64,000 bases of DNA from an uncultured Clostridia bacterium (GCA_947631015.1 CANRJS010000005.1:1-64000), one strand, 5' to 3'; numbered from the stretch's first letter, positions 25,257 through 41,275 are shown. Translations and numbers: made by a program. Notes: a model not told the origin generated them from the sequence alone.

Positions 25257-26492
25257 TCAGCCGCCAGTCCGTATCTGCGCCGGGGCGCGGGTCTCCCTCC
25301 TTCGCGTTATGACGAATATCGCCGCTGCGGCCGCGCTCAGCACGCCGATCGTGAAATAGTAGCCCTTGACGCCGATGCTGTCGCTGAGGAACCCGCCGAG
25401 CAGATTGCCGAGCACGCCCGAAAGCGAGCTCATCGCCCCGACGAGCGCCGCCGCGGTCGTCTTGAGATTCGTCGGCGCGAGCGAGAATACGTAGGTGGAG
25501 CTCGTCGCGTAGAAAAGTCCCGCGCCGATGCCGTCAAGCAGGAGCGAGACGACTATGATCTGCCAGAACGCCACCGAGAAGGAGTACAATATAGCCTGTC
25601 CCGCGAACATGAACCCCGTGAGACCTATCACCCACTCAAGGCGGAAATGCTTGCGGAGCCACGGAAGTATCGCGATGAACGGCACCTCCACGAACGCCTT
25701 TGCGCCCATGACGATGCCGATGCGTTCGCCGTCCGTGCCGATGCTCTCGAGCAGGCGCGGCAGGAAGTTTCCGTTGCAGTAGAGCAGCGAGCCGAACACA
25801 GCAGAAAGCAGCAGGTAGCTTGTGAGCTGACCGTTCCCGAAGAGCTCCCCGAACCTCATGTCGCGGAGCGACATCGACTCCGTTCCGGCAGACTGCCGGT
25901 CGCCCCGGCACGCGCTCACTATGAGCAGCAGCGCCGGCACGAACAGCACGCAGGAGATGTAGAAGGTGACTGCGGGGCCGGTCTTGGGGACTATCAGCCC
26001 GAGAAGTATCGAGGCTATCGCAAACGACAGCGAGCCCGTCGCGCGCATGAGACCGTAGTTCAGCTTGTGCTCGTCGCTCTTGCGGAGGAAGATGTTGTCC
26101 ACGAGCGACGTCGTCGGGGTGCGGAAGAACATTGCAAACGGTATCAGGATGAGGACTATCGGGAAGCCCGCGACCTCCGTCCCGGCAAAGAACGGCACCG
26201 CGCCGTATGCAAGTCCGCCCACCGATGCGCAGAGCAGGAGCGCCCGCACGGTCGACCGCCATCTGTCCGCGAGCATCCCCCAGAGCGGTCCCGAGATTAT
26301 GGAGAGCGCGGAGTTGACGGCGGTGATGACGCCGACCTCCGCCTCGCTGTACCCCAGCGAGTACAGAAAGACCGCCAGATAGCTTATTACAGCGGCGTTG
26401 GACATGTAGAACGAGAAGCTCGCACCCATGAGCTTCGCGAGCAGTCCGACCCGCTTGCCGCCCGACAGCTCGGGCGTTTCCTGTGTATTCAT
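25257..26492 (-). CDS. MFS transporter
   Basis: 411 residues from ATG 26492, which lies five bases after GGAGG. Twelve membrane segments; loop 2-3 motif 'GPLWGMLADRWRSTVRALLL' is the MFS signature. The sequence resembles the MFS_1-like (nucleoside/sugar:H+ symporter, LacY-related) branch: 'NYGLMRATGSLSFAIASILL' and 'FVEVPFIAILPWLRKH'. Located in the cytoplasmic membrane, probably importing a sugar or glycoside. First gene of a two-gene operon under a LacI-type operator. Confidence 0.9.
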   Translation of the reverse strand: MNTQETPELSGGKRVGLLAKLMGASFSFYMSNAAVISYLAVFLYSLGYSEAEVGVITAVNSALSIISGPLWGMLADRWRSTVRALLLCASVGGLAYGAVPFFAGTEVAGFPIVLILIPFAMFFRTPTTSLVDNIFLRKSDEHKLNYGLMRATGSLSFAIASILLGLIVPKTGPAVTFYISCVLFVPALLLIVSACRGDRQSAGTESMSLRDMRFGELFGNGQLTSYLLLSAVFGSLLYCNGNFLPRLLESIGTDGERIGIVMGAKAFVEVPFIAILPWLRKHFRLEWVIGLTGFMFAGQAILYSFSVAFWQIIVVSLLLDGIGAGLFYATSSTYVFSLAPTNLKTTAAALVGAMSSLSGVLGNLLGGFLSDSIGVKGYYFTIGVLSAAAAAIFVITRRRETRAPAQIRTGG

Positions 26493-26519
26493 AGCCGCCT
26501 CCAAATTATGTGTATGTTT

Positions 26520-26568
26520 TGGAAATCGTTTTCAAAAATAGCATAGCACAGGAAATCTGTTTTGTCAA
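26520..26568 (-). promoter_or_regulatory. Promoter with LacI-family-type operator
   Basis: On the minus strand TTGACA (26568-26563), 17-base spacer, TATGCT (26545-26540). Just downstream, covering the transcription start, is TGAAAACGATTTCCA (26534-26520), a near-palindrome with the central CG typical of LacI-family or CcpA cre sites. Repression of the MFS/isomerase operon is inferred; the regulator is not encoded in the window. Confidence 0.7.
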
Positions 26569-26589
26569 TATAAAACCGAACAGGAAACA

Positions 26590-26851
26590 CATTCGCGGCA
26601 AATTCTGCTTGTACGTTTCCCCAAACGGCGCTTTGCGCCGTTTGGGGACCCCTTAAATTAAAATGCTCGCTCCGAATGAATCGGGGCTCCGCAAATTCGC
26701 CGCTCTGCGGCGAATTTAACCGCGCGAACCGGCGCGGAACGGCGCTTTGCGCCGTTTGGGGACCCCTTAAATTAAAATGCTCGCCTCGAATGAATCGGGG
26801 CCCCGCAAATTCGCCGCTCTGCGGCGAATTTAACCGCGCGAACCGGCGCGG
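26590..26851 (+). repeat. Hairpin-mosaic repeat, copies C and D (114-bp tandem)
   Basis: Two units of exactly 114 bases (26624-26737 and 26738-26851) with three visible differences. Each has the stem ACGGCG...CGCCGT, linker AAATTAAAATGCTCGC, stem around AATGAA (TCGAATGAATCGGGG), stem ATTCGCCG-CTCT-GCGGCGAAT, then CCGCGCGAACCGGCGCGG. The leading part has TTCGCGGCAAATT, the end sequence of the full element. It lies between the tuf terminator and the MFS promoter. Confidence 0.88.
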
Positions 26852-26876
26852 ACGGGCGGCCGCACTCTGTACAAAA

Positions 26877-26903
26877 GAGGCGGGATGCAAAGCATCCCGC
26901 CTC
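26877..26903 (-). terminator. Terminator of tuf
   Basis: A 12-bp stem GAGGCGGGATGC/GCATCCCGCCTC with loop of three, followed in the minus direction by TTTTGT. It ends the whole ribosomal/EF operon. Confidence 0.88.
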
Positions 26904-26917
26904 TCCGGCAGTTTCGA

Positions 26918-28114
26918 TTACTCAGCGATGTCGATAACGACGCCCGAGCCAACCGTGCGGCCGCCCTCGCGGATAGCGAAGCGGAGGCCCTTCTCGATGG
27001 CTATCGGGGTGATGAGCTCGACCTTCATGTCGACGTTGTCGCCGGGCATGCACATCTCGGTGCCTTCCGGAAGGGTGATAACGCCGGTAACGTCGGTCGT
27101 GCGGAAGTAGAACTGCGGACGATAGTTGCTGAAGAACGGCTTATGACGGCCGCCTTCTTCCTTCGTCAGAACGTAGACCTGGCCGGTGAACTTGGTGTGC
27201 GGATGAATAGTGCCGGGCTTGGCCAGAACCTGGCCGCGCTCGACCTCGTTCTTCGCGACGCCGCGGAGCAGGCAGCCGACATTGTCGCCGGCCTCAACAT
27301 AGTCGAGGGTCTTGCGGAACATTTCCATCGAGGTGACGACGGTGTTGCGCTTCTCATCGGTCAGACCGACTATCTCGACCGGCTCGCCGGCCTTCAGCTG
27401 GCCACGCTCGACACGGCCGGTAGCGACGGTGCCGCGGCCGGAGATGGTGAAGACGTCCTCAACCGGCATAAGGAAGGGCAGGTCGCTCTTGCGGTCCGGG
27501 GTCGGGATGTGGTCGTCGACCGCGTCCATAAGAGCGCGGATAGACTCGTAGACCGGGTCGTTCGGGTCGGTGGACTCGCTCGTAAGAGCCTCAAGAGCGG
27601 AGCCGCGGATTATCGGGACGTTCTCGAAGCCGTAGCTCTCGAGAAGCTCGGTGACTTCCATCTCGACGAGGTCGAGGAGCTCTTCGTCGTCGACCTGGTC
27701 GCACTTGTTGAGGTAAACGACCATCGTCGGAACGCCGACCTGACGGGCGAGCAGGATGTGCTCACGGGTCTGGGGCATCGGGCCGTCAGCCGCGCTGACG
27801 ACGAGGATAGCGCCGTCCATCTGAGCAGCGCCGGTGATCATGTTCTTGATATAGTCGGCGTGACCGGGGCAGTCGACATGCGCATAGTGGCGCTTGTCGG
27901 TCTCGTACTCGACGTGAGCGGTGTTGATGGTGATGCCGCGCTCGCGCTCCTCCGGGGCCTTATCGATCATATCATAAGCCTCGTACTGAGCCTGACCCTT
28001 GAAAGCCAGATACTTGGTGATAGCGGCGGTAAGAGTGGTCTTGCCGTGGTCAACGTGGCCGATAGTGCCGATGTTGACATGCGGCTTAGTACGTTCGAAT
28101 TTTGCCTTTGCCAT
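26918..28114 (-). CDS. tuf: Elongation factor Tu
   Basis: 398 residues. GTPase that delivers aminoacyl-tRNA to the ribosome. G1 [10 protein letters not shown]2 '[16 protein letters not shown]', G3 DCPGHADY, G4 'NKCDQVDD', then the two beta-barrel domains ('[20 protein letters not shown]', '[20 protein letters not shown]'). Start 28114 is preceded by AAGGAGG. Own promoter upstream; separated from fusA by 116 bases. Confidence 0.99.
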   Translation of the reverse strand: MAKAKFERTKPHVNIGTIGHVDHGKTTLTAAITKYLAFKGQAQYEAYDMIDKAPEERERGITINTAHVEYETDKRHYAHVDCPGHADYIKNMITGAAQMDGAILVVSAADGPMPQTREHILLARQVGVPTMVVYLNKCDQVDDEELLDLVEMEVTELLESYGFENVPIIRGSALEALTSESTDPNDPVYESIRALMDAVDDHIPTPDRKSDLPFLMPVEDVFTISGRGTVATGRVERGQLKAGEPVEIVGLTDEKRNTVVTSMEMFRKTLDYVEAGDNVGCLLRGVAKNEVERGQVLAKPGTIHPHTKFTGQVYVLTKEEGGRHKPFFSNYRPQFYFRTTDVTGVITLPEGTEMCMPGDNVDMKVELITPIAIEKGLRFAIREGGRTVGSGVVIDIAE

Positions 28115-28170
28115 GAGTATTGTCCTCCTTAACAGACAAATATTAGGTTACCCTCCTGCGGTATAAAACC

Positions 28171-28199
28171 ATTGTACAGCAAAGGGGTAAATATTGCAA
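28171..28199 (-). promoter_or_regulatory. tuf promoter
   Basis: Minus strand TTGCAA (28199-28194), 17-base spacer, TACAAT (28176-28171), giving tuf extra transcription beyond the operon. Confidence 0.8.
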
Positions 28200-28230
28200 T
28201 AGTTTTTTGAAAAAACGTAGCCGGAACCGT

Positions 28231-30312
<2,082 letters not shown>

Positions 30313-30336
30313 GCTAGGTCGTTCTCCTTTAACAAA

Positions 30337-30807
30337 TTACCAGCGATAGTGGGCAAACGCCTTGTTTGCCTCCGCCTGACGGTGCATTTCTTCCTTACGG
30401 CGGAAGGATGCGCCGAGTCCGTTGGTGGCGTCCATCAGCTCGGCTGCGAGACGCTCCTTCATGGTCTTTTCGCTGCGGGTACGGGAGAACTGGGTTATCC
30501 AGCGCAGAGCAAGGGTCTGTCGGCGCTCCGGCCTGACTTCGACCGGGACCTGGTAGTTCTGACCGCCGACACGGCGTGCCTTTACCTCGAGCGCGGGCAT
30601 GACATTCTCAAGAGCCTGCTCGAAAACCTCAACGGGCTCCTTGCCGGTCTTCTCGCGAATGATGTCGAATGCCCCGTAGACGACCTTCTGGGCGGTGCCC
30701 TTCTTGCCGTCAAGCATGATACTGTTGATAAGTTTCGTAACAACCTTGGAGTTGTACATAGGATCCGGAAGCACGTCCCTCTTGGGGACAAATCCTCTTC
30801 TGGGCAC
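30337..30807 (-). CDS. rpsG: 30S ribosomal protein S7
   Basis: 156 residues, typical of bacterial S7, which nucleates assembly of the 16S rRNA 3' domain. N-terminus '[20 protein letters not shown]', middle '[20 protein letters not shown]'-like block, '[20 protein letters not shown]' and the C-terminal '[18 protein letters not shown]'. A GAAGGGAGG site precedes ATG 30807. Confidence 0.99.
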   Translation of the reverse strand: MPRRGFVPKRDVLPDPMYNSKVVTKLINSIMLDGKKGTAQKVVYGAFDIIREKTGKEPVEVFEQALENVMPALEVKARRVGGQNYQVPVEVRPERRQTLALRWITQFSRTRSEKTMKERLAAELMDATNGLGASFRRKEEMHRQAEANKAFAHYRW

Positions 30808-30935
30808 TTATCTTCCCTCCTTCACAAAGAATATGAGATCATAGGTACTCGAAAAATCTGTCTTTCCGCAAAGCGCCCACGTTTTATATAAAACGCGAGC
30901 AAATAGCCCCGCGTGAAATGACATTGTCTGCGGCC

Positions 30936-31349
30936 TTACTTCTTCGGGCGCTTAGCGCCGTACTTGGAACGGGCCTGCCTGCGGTTCGCGACGCCCTGAG
31001 TATCGAGCGTGCCGCGAATGATGTGGTAACGCGTGCCCGGGAGGTCGCGCACACGTCCGCCGCGGATCATAACGACGGAGTGCTCCTGAAGGTTGTGACC
31101 CTCGCCCGGAATGTACACGGTGGCCTCCATGCTGTTGGAAAGACGAACACGCGCGATCTTACGAAGAGCGGAATTCGGCTTCTTCGGGGTCATGGTACGC
31201 ACCGCGGTACAAACACCGCGCTTCTGCGGGGACGGCTGGTCGGTCATGCGGTTCTTGATGGTGTTGAAACCCTTCTGCATGGCCGGGCTCTTGGACTTGT
31301 AGGTCTTGTCCTGACGTCCGTGACGCACGAGCTGATTAAAAGTAGGCAT
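30936..31349 (-). CDS. rpsL: 30S ribosomal protein S12
   Basis: 137 residues, longer than the 124 of E. coli because of an insertion after 'SPAMQKGFN' (about residues 26-40), as in many Clostridia. '[11 protein letters not shown]' (residues 54-64) has the usual lysines, while the second decoding loop reads '[13 protein letters not shown]': residue 101 is Arg where E. coli has Lys87. It guards decoding accuracy at the A site and binds streptomycin. AAAGGAGG precedes the start. Confidence 0.99.
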   Translation of the reverse strand: MPTFNQLVRHGRQDKTYKSKSPAMQKGFNTIKNRMTDQPSPQKRGVCTAVRTMTPKKPNSALRKIARVRLSNSMEATVYIPGEGHNLQEHSVVMIRGGRVRDLPGTRYHIIRGTLDTQGVANRRQARSKYGAKRPKK

Positions 31350-31420
31350 GATTTTCCTCCTTTCCGGAATGATTATATTCTTAACGGGACGATTTTCATT
31401 TATCCCGCGAAGAAACGATT

Positions 31421-31663
31421 TTACTTCAGAACGGCCGCCGCCGCCGCGCCGACGCTTATCCCGCAGCTCTCTCCGAGCTCCTGCATGGACGTGACGAGCT
31501 TTACCGGGACTTTTTTATCGCCGCACAGCGCCGTGAGCTCCTCGCGTATCGCCGCCGATGCGTCCCGCGCGACGAAGACCTTCGCCGCCGTTCCTTCCTT
31601 CACTGCGCGCCGGGTCTGCTTTAGCCCGACGACCTTTCTGTCGGTGTTCAGTTCATCTATCAT
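31421..31663 (-). CDS. Ribosomal L7Ae-like (YbxF-type) protein
   Basis: 80 residues. L7Ae/L30e/S12e/Gadd45 fold protein binding kink-turn RNA: '[20 protein letters not shown]', '[17 protein letters not shown]', '[20 protein letters not shown]'. The position between rpoC and rpsL is standard in Bacillota. ATG 31663 has GGAGG six bases upstream; an earlier frame start lies inside the promoter region and is rejected. First gene of the str transcript. Confidence 0.93.
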   Translation of the reverse strand: MIDELNTDRKVVGLKQTRRAVKEGTAAKVFVARDASAAIREELTALCGDKKVPVKLVTSMQELGESCGISVGAAAAAVLK

Positions 31664-31692
31664 CGTATTCCTCCGACAACGCACAACATCGT

Positions 31693-31721
31693 ATTTTAGC
31701 ACCAAATTCCGCCAAAGTCAA
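31693..31721 (-). promoter_or_regulatory. Promoter of the str operon
   Basis: Minus strand TTGACT (31721-31716), 17-base spacer, TAAAAT (31698-31693), about 30 bases before the L7Ae-like gene. Confidence 0.85.
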
Positions 31722-31806
31722 TACTTCAGCCTGACCAAAATACGCTTTTCTGCGTATCTCTGCCACGTGAAACTGCACGAAAAACGTGCGCTCAGTATGG
31801 CGCGAG

Positions 31807-31842
31807 TCCCTTTGCGGGCGGCGGATGCCGCCCGCAAAGGGA
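31807..31842 (-). terminator. Hairpin after rpoC
   Basis: A 16-bp perfect stem TCCCTTTGCGGGCGGC/GCCGCCCGCAAAGGGA with a four-base loop, between rpoC and the next promoter. There is no T-run on the minus strand, so it may slow, stabilise or only partly terminate the rpoBC message. Confidence 0.6.
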
Positions 31843-31887
31843 TGCTTTGTCTCTGCGTTGTCTGTGCTTGCTGCCGGGCGGAAGCTC

Positions 31888-35517
<3,630 letters not shown>

Positions 35518-35535
35518 CTACTTCTCCTTCCCCAC

Positions 35536-38500
35536 TCAAAGGTCAAACATATCGTCGTCGGAGGGCTCCATGGAGTCGAGGTCGTCCCCGAACTCCTCGT
35601 CCTCACTGTCTTCGTCGCTCAGGTCCTCGTCGTCGGTGTCGAACTGGGCGAGGTCGTCGTCGAACTCCTCTCCCGCCTCGCGCAGGCGGAAACCGGCGGA
35701 CTCGAACTCATCGTCGCCCGAGCGGTAGTCGCTGCGTTCGACCGCGCCGAAGCTGGTGTCCTCGTCGTCCTCCTTGAGCTCTATCTCGTTCCCGTCGCGG
35801 TCGAGCACGCGGACGTCGAGACCGAGGGACTGCAGCTCGCGCAGCAGCACCTTGAACGCCTCCGGCACGCCCGGCTCGGGGATGTTGTGACCCTTGACTA
35901 TCGCCTCGTAGGTCTTGACGCGGCCTACCACGTCGTCCGACTTGACGGTGAGCACCTCGCGCAGTGTGTACGCCGCGCCGTAAGCCTCGAGCGCCCACAT
36001 TTCCATCTCGCCGAAGCGCTGTCCGCCGAACTGCGCCTTGCCGCCGAGCGGCTGCTGGGTGACAAGCGAGTACGGACCGGTGGAACGCGCGTGTATCTTG
36101 TCGTCAACGAGGTGGTGCAGTTTGAGGTAGTACGCGTAGCCGACGGTGACCGGGCTGTCGAACCTCTCGCCCGTGCGCCCGTCGTAGAGGACGCTCTTGC
36201 CGTCCGGCTCGATGCCCGCGAGCTCGAGCGTCTCCTCGATGTCCTTCTCGTCCGCGCCGTCGAAGACCGGCGTCGCGACCTTCCAGCCGAGCTTCTGCGC
36301 CGCGCGCCCAAGGTGTATCTCGAGCACCTGTCCGATATTCATTCGGCTCGGGACGCCGAGCGGGTTCAGCACTATATCGAGCGGGGTGCCGTCCGGCAGG
36401 AACGGCATGTCCTCGCGCGGAAGTATGCGGCTGATGACTCCCTTGTTTCCGTGGCGGCCGGCCATCTTGTCGCCGACCGAGATCTTGCGCTTCTGGGCAA
36501 TGTAGCAGCGCACGACCATATTGACGCCGGGGTTCATCTCGTCGCCCGCGTCGCGGCTGAACACCTTGACGTCGACGATGATGCCGCTCTCGCCGTGCGG
36601 AACGCGGAGGCTGGTGTCGCGCACCTCGCGCGCCTTCTCGCCGAATATGGCGCGGAGCAGCCGTTCCTCAGCGGTGAGCTCGGTCTCGCCCTTCGGCGTG
36701 ACCTTGCCGACGAGTATATCGCCCGGGCGGACCTCCGCGCCGATGCGGATTATTCCGCGGTCGTCGAGGTCCTTGAGCGAGTCGTCGCCGACGTTCGGAA
36801 TGTCGCGCGTTATCTCCTCCGGGCCGAGCTTTGTGTCGCGCGACTCTATCTCGTGCTCCTCGATGTGTATGGAGGTGAACACGTCATCGGTGACCATTCT
36901 CTCGGAGAGGAGTATGGCGTCCTCGTAGTTGTAACCCTCCCAGGTCATGAAGCCGACGAGGACGTTCCGTCCGAGCGCGACCTCGCCTTCCACGGTGGAG
37001 GGGCCGTCCGCAAGGACGTCTCCCTTATGCACCTCGTCGCCTACCGACACGACCGGCCGCTGGTTGACGCAGGTGCCCTGGTTGGAGCGGAGGAACTTTA
37101 TGAGCCGGTAGGTGACCTGTCCCCTGCCGGTGTACTCGACGGTTATCCTGTCGGCCGAGACCGAGCGGACGAAGCCATCACCCTCGGCGAGGATGCAGAC
37201 GCCGCTGTCGACCGCCGCCTTGTACTCGATGCCGGTGGCGACTATCGGCGCCTCCGGCTTGAGCAGCGGAACGGCCTGCTTCTGCATGTTCGAGCCCATC
37301 GCGGCGCGGGTCGCGTCGTCGTTCTCGAGGAAGGGTATCATCGCTGTCGCGACCGAGACCATCATCTTCGGCGAGACGTCGACGTAGTCGACCCTGCCCG
37401 GCTCGACCTCGATTATCTCGTTGCGGTGGCGGCAGGTGACGCGGTCGCTCTTAAAGTTTCCGCTCGCGTCGAGCTGGTTCGCCTCCGCGACGATGAAGTC
37501 GTCCTCAGTGTCGGCGGTCATATATGTGACCTCGTCGGTGACCTTGCCGGTCTCGTGGTCGACGCGGCGGTACGGCGCCTCAATGAAGCCGTACTCGTTT
37601 ATCCTCGCGAATATCGAGAGGTAGTTGATAAGGCCGACGTTCGGGCCTTCGGGGGTCTCTATCGGGCACATGCGGCCGTAGTGGCTGTAGTGGACGTCGC
37701 GCACCTCGAAGGTCGCGCGGTCCTTGGAGAGGCCGCCCGGGCCGAGTGCGGAGATACGGCGCTTGTGCGTCAGCTCCGCGAGCGGGTTGTTCTGGTCCAT
37801 GAACTGCGAGAGCGGCGAGGAGCCGAAGAACTCCTTGACCGCCGCCGTCACCGGACGGATGTTGACAAGCGACTGCGCCGTGACCTCGCTCGCGTCCTGA
37901 ATGGTCATGCGCTCGCGAATGGTGCGCTCCATGCGCGAGAAGCCGATGCGTATCTGGTTCTGGAGCAGCTCGCCCACCGAGCGGAGGCGGCGGTTGCCGA
38001 GATGGTCGATGTCGTCCACCGAACCGACTCCGTAGTGAAGGTCGAGCATATAATTTATGGAGGCGAGTATGTCCTCGCGGGTGATGTGGCGCGGCATGAG
38101 CTCGTCACGGGCGGCGTCTATCGCCTCCTTGAGGGCTTCGCCGGAGAACCGCTCCATCAGCTCGCTCAACACCGGCAGGGAGACCTTCTCACGTATGCCT
38201 ATTTCCTCCGGGTCGAAATCCACAAAGGCTCCGAGCTCCACCATGCGGTTGGTGAAGACCTTTACCTCTATCGGCTGCTGGTTGTGGTGGATGCTCTCGA
38301 CCTCTATCCACACCTCGGTCACGCCGCGACGCTCGAGCGCCTCCGCATCCGCGCGGCTGAGGCGCTTTCCGTCGTCAAATATGACCTCGCCCGTGAGCGG
38401 GTCGGCGACGGGACGGGTGAGCTTGCGGCCGGTGATGCGGCTCGCGAGCGACAGCTTCTTGTTGAACTTGTAGCGCCCGACGTTGGAGAGGTCGTAGCGC

Positions 38501-39303
38501 CGCGAGTCGAAGAACAGGTTGTTTATCAGCGTGCGCGCCGACTCGGTCGTGGGCGGCTCGCCGGGGCGCAGACGGCGGTAGATCTCGATAAGCGACTCGT
38601 CCACGTTCGAGGAGGGGTCGCGGTCGAGGGTGGTGAGGAGCACGCGGTCCTCGCCGAAGAGCTCCTTTATCTCCGCGTTCGTCTCAACGCCTATCGCACG
38701 GATGAAGGCGGTTATCGGCAGCTTGCGGTTCTTGTCTATGCGGACATAGAACACGCCTGCGGGGTCGGTCTCATACTCGAGCCATGCGCCGCGGTAGGGT
38801 ATGACGGTGCTCGCGTAGAGCAGCGGGTCGCTCTTCTCGTCTATGACGTTGAAGTAGACGCCCGGCGAGCGGACTATCTGCGAGATTATGACGCGCTCCG
38901 CGCCGTTTATGACAAACGTGCCGGAGTCGGTCATGAGCGGGAAGTCGCCCATGAATATCTCGCTCTCCTTGATGTCCTCGGTCTCCTTGTTGCGCAGACG
39001 CACCTTCACCTTGAGGGGGGCGGCAAAGGTCGCGTCGCGATCCTTGCACTCCTCGACGGTGTATTTCGGAGTGTCCTCAAGGGTGTAGCCGACAAAGCTC
39101 AGCTCAAGATTGCCGCTGTAGTCGGTTATCGTGCCTACGTCGCGGAAGACCTCCTTCAGGCCCACGTCGAGGAACCACTGATAGCTCTTCTTCTGAACCT
39201 CTATGAGGTTCGGCATATCAATGAGGTCTCCGAGTCGCGCGTAGCTCTTTCGGACGGTGCGGCCGAAGCGCACTTCCTTGAGTCGGCTCTCAACATCCGG
39301 CAT
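35536..39303 (-). CDS. rpoB: DNA-directed RNA polymerase subunit beta
   Basis: 1255 residues. The rifampicin-binding segment reads '[20 protein letters not shown]' then [11 protein letters not shown], with the sensitive-type Asp, His and Ser. Other blocks: '[20 protein letters not shown]', 'KIPLPVG-like' DNA-contact region '[20 protein letters not shown]' and '[20 protein letters not shown]'. The C-terminus has an unusually acidic tail of about 65 residues ([17 protein letters not shown] and onward) after the conserved end. First gene of the rpoBC unit; L10/L12 genes are not upstream. Confidence 0.99.
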   Translation of the reverse strand: MPDVESRLKEVRFGRTVRKSYARLGDLIDMPNLIEVQKKSYQWFLDVGLKEVFRDVGTITDYSGNLELSFVGYTLEDTPKYTVEECKDRDATFAAPLKVKVRLRNKETEDIKESEIFMGDFPLMTDSGTFVINGAERVIISQIVRSPGVYFNVIDEKSDPLLYASTVIPYRGAWLEYETDPAGVFYVRIDKNRKLPITAFIRAIGVETNAEIKELFGEDRVLLTTLDRDPSSNVDESLIEIYRRLRPGEPPTTESARTLINNLFFDSRRYDLSNVGRYKFNKKLSLASRITGRKLTRPVADPLTGEVIFDDGKRLSRADAEALERRGVTEVWIEVESIHHNQQPIEVKVFTNRMVELGAFVDFDPEEIGIREKVSLPVLSELMERFSGEALKEAIDAARDELMPRHITREDILASINYMLDLHYGVGSVDDIDHLGNRRLRSVGELLQNQIRIGFSRMERTIRERMTIQDASEVTAQSLVNIRPVTAAVKEFFGSSPLSQFMDQNNPLAELTHKRRISALGPGGLSKDRATFEVRDVHYSHYGRMCPIETPEGPNVGLINYLSIFARINEYGFIEAPYRRVDHETGKVTDEVTYMTADTEDDFIVAEANQLDASGNFKSDRVTCRHRNEIIEVEPGRVDYVDVSPKMMVSVATAMIPFLENDDATRAAMGSNMQKQAVPLLKPEAPIVATGIEYKAAVDSGVCILAEGDGFVRSVSADRITVEYTGRGQVTYRLIKFLRSNQGTCVNQRPVVSVGDEVHKGDVLADGPSTVEGEVALGRNVLVGFMTWEGYNYEDAILLSERMVTDDVFTSIHIEEHEIESRDTKLGPEEITRDIPNVGDDSLKDLDDRGIIRIGAEVRPGDILVGKVTPKGETELTAEERLLRAIFGEKAREVRDTSLRVPHGESGIIVDVKVFSRDAGDEMNPGVNMVVRCYIAQKRKISVGDKMAGRHGNKGVISRILPREDMPFLPDGTPLDIVLNPLGVPSRMNIGQVLEIHLGRAAQKLGWKVATPVFDGADEKDIEETLELAGIEPDGKSVLYDGRTGERFDSPVTVGYAYYLKLHHLVDDKIHARSTGPYSLVTQQPLGGKAQFGGQRFGEMEMWALEAYGAAYTLREVLTVKSDDVVGRVKTYEAIVKGHNIPEPGVPEAFKVLLRELQSLGLDVRVLDRDGNEIELKEDDEDTSFGAVERSDYRSGDDEFESAGFRLREAGEEFDDDLAQFDTDDEDLSDEDSEDEEFGDDLDSMEPSDDDMFDL

Positions 39304-39467
39304 TTGATCAACTCCATTTCTGTAATACTCAGGCGTTCATCCGTGTGAAACGCCCGGAAGGGTTGAAACTTTCGCTCGACACTCCCTTGTAACCGACACA
39401 TGCACGTGATATAATGTCATGTGTAAAAAGGTGAGTGTTGTCCATAATATCAATGGTGCAATATAGA

Positions 39468-39496
39468 AGTATAGCATAGAGACTTTACTTTGTCAA
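39468..39496 (-). promoter_or_regulatory. rpoB promoter
   Basis: Minus strand TTGACA (39496-39491), 17-base spacer, TATACT (39473-39468). The start codon is about 160 bases further, leaving a leader that can fold around CACATGACAT...GTGCATGTG near 39395-39422. Confidence 0.8.
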
Positions 39497-39503
39497 TATG
39501 TTT

Positions 39504-39852
39504 TTCGCGGGAAATCGCAGGGGCAGACTTTGTCTGCCCCTTTACCAATTTCCCGCGAAGCCGCCGAACAAGGCGTAGCCTTGTTCGGCGGCAGGCGCTC
39601 CGCTACGCAATTCCCAAACGGTCAGTAGACCGTTTGGGAGCCCTTTTTATTGAAATGCTCGCCGGAAATGAATTCCGGCTCCGCAAAGTTGCTTGCCTAT
39701 GGCAGGCAACTTTGACCGCGCGAACCGGCGCGGAAGCGGCTTCGCCGCCTTCGACGCACGCTCCGCGTAAAGTGTTTTTTCCGACGTACACGCCGCCGGA
39801 AAAAACGGATTAGAATTTATTTCGCCGCTTACGCGGCGAAACTCTGCGAGGC
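39504..39852 (+). repeat. Hairpin-mosaic interspersed repeat, copy E (full length)
   Basis: About 349 bases from TTCGCGGGAAAT to GCGAAACTCTGCGAGGC. Stems in order: GGGGCAGAC/GTCTGCCCC, CCGAACAAGG/CCTTGTTCGG, CCCAAACGGTC/GACCGTTTGGG, GCCGGAA-ATGAA-TTCCGGC, GTTGCTTGCC-TAT-GGCAGGCAAC, CGCGCGAACCGGCGCG, and GCCGCTTACGCGGC. Linkers are as in copy B. Lies between the rpoB promoter and the tldE terminator; no reading frame. Confidence 0.88.
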
Positions 39853-39886
39853 TTTAAAAGAAAGCGGAAAACTTATAAAAACAATT

Positions 39887-39912
39887 CGGGGCTGCGCAAC
39901 AGCGCAGCCCCG
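39887..39912 (-). terminator. Terminator of tldE
   Basis: 11-bp stem CGGGGCTGCGC/GCGCAGCCCCG with loop AACA, followed in the minus direction by AATTGTTTTTA. Confidence 0.85.
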
Positions 39913-39928
39913 TTCATTTGTTGAGAGC

Positions 39929-41275
39929 TTATTTTCCCGCGATGCTCAGTCCCTCGACGAGCACGGAGGGCGAGCCGAACGCGGTCATACCACCGAAGCC
40001 TGGGAGCTTGACCGTGTCCGAGATGTCCGCTATGCTTTGCAGCAGCGTGTAGAAGTTGCCCGCAACGGTGAAGCTCTTGACGGCCTTGCCCTTTTTGCCG
40101 CCCTCTATCATGTAGCCCGAGCTCTGGAGCGAGAAGTCGCCGGAGACGACGTTCGCGCCGGCGTGCAGACCGCCGAGCGAGGTGATGAGAACGCCGCCGT
40201 CGGCCTTCTTCAGCAGCTCCTCCTCGGTAGTCGTTCCGGGGGCGATATACATTGTGAACGGACGGATGCCCACCGGCGAGTCGTAGGAGCTCTTGGATGC
40301 GTTGCCCGTCGTCTCTACGCCCGCAGCTGCGGCGGTCTTGAGGTTGTGGAGCAGCGTCGTGAGCCTGCCGTTCTCTATGACGTTCTTGCGGTGCGTGGGC
40401 GAACCCTCCGCGTCAAAGTTTATCGGCATTTTGCTGTCCTTATAAAACGGGTCGTCGACAAGAGTGACCATGTCGGCCGCTACCTTCTCTCCCTCCTTGC
40501 CCGCGAGCAGAGAGAGACCGCGCCGCGCGTTCTCGCCGGAGAACACGCCGGAGTAGGTGCCGAGCAGACTGCTCATCGCCTCGGGAGAGAACACGACGGG
40601 GCTCGTGCCGGTCGGGGCGACATCCGCGCCGAGCTTCGACTTGGCATTGCTTACCGACTCACCTGCGGCGGCCTTGATGTCGATCTTCGAGAAGTCGCCC
40701 GACTTTATGTTGTAGTCGTTTGCCATCTCGTGCCCGTCGCTCACGACGGCCATCGACATGAATACGGCGAAGCTGTTCTCGTAGCGGAGGTCGAGACCCT
40801 TCGAATTTACTATCGCTATCTCGGTCTTGGCGCACTCGGCGCTCGAACGCGAGCCGTCTATGACGGCGGGGTCGGCGGCGTACAGCGCGTCCTGACCCGC
40901 AAGCGCGGCCGCGACGAGCTCCTCCGTCGCGGGGAGCGGCGCGGCGGTGCGCTCGAGCGGCTCGTAGGTCTTGCCGCCCTCGCAGAGGAATTCGCGGTCG
41001 TCGCTCTCGAGCGAGGCGGCGTTCGACGCCGCGCGCGCGACGAGATCCGCCGCCTCGGCGGGCTCAAGCCGCTCGGTGGAGGCATATCCCATCCTGCCGC
41101 CCACTATGCAGCGGAAGCAGACGCCGCCCTCCACGGAGCTTGAAAATTCGTTTATCTCGTGCGCGAACGCGCCGATGCCGGTGCTCTCGGAGGACTGGTA
41201 GTAGAGCTCGTACTCCGTGATGCCCTGCTTTGCCGCCGCCTCAACGACGGCCTGCCTGAAAGTGTTGAAATCCAT
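39929..41275 (-). CDS. tldE: TldE/PmbA family metallopeptidase subunit
   Basis: 448 residues. Partner of TldD in a heterodimeric peptidase that degrades unfolded or processed peptides; TldE itself lacks the HExxxH site, and none is seen here. Marks: 'EYELYYQSSESTGIGAFAHE', 'GSRSSAECAKTEIAIVNSKG', 'VVFSPEAMSSLLGTYSGVFS', 'NFDAEGSPTHRKNVIENGRL', 'MIEGGKKGKAVKSFTVAGN'. Starts 13 bases after tldD. In some systems TldDE matures ribosomally made peptides; no such precursor was found here. Confidence 0.93.
   Translation of the reverse strand: MDFNTFRQAVVEAAAKQGITEYELYYQSSESTGIGAFAHEINEFSSSVEGGVCFRCIVGGRMGYASTERLEPAEAADLVARAASNAASLESDDREFLCEGGKTYEPLERTAAPLPATEELVAAALAGQDALYAADPAVIDGSRSSAECAKTEIAIVNSKGLDLRYENSFAVFMSMAVVSDGHEMANDYNIKSGDFSKIDIKAAAGESVSNAKSKLGADVAPTGTSPVVFSPEAMSSLLGTYSGVFSGENARRGLSLLAGKEGEKVAADMVTLVDDPFYKDSKMPINFDAEGSPTHRKNVIENGRLTTLLHNLKTAAAAGVETTGNASKSSYDSPVGIRPFTMYIAPGTTTEEELLKKADGGVLITSLGGLHAGANVVSGDFSLQSSGYMIEGGKKGKAVKSFTVAGNFYTLLQSIADISDTVKLPGFGGMTAFGSPSVLVEGLSIAGK

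Noticed and set aside
26590-26870. CRISPR array
   Set aside because: Two long units in direct tandem with no unique spacers; the repeats are palindromic intergenic elements.
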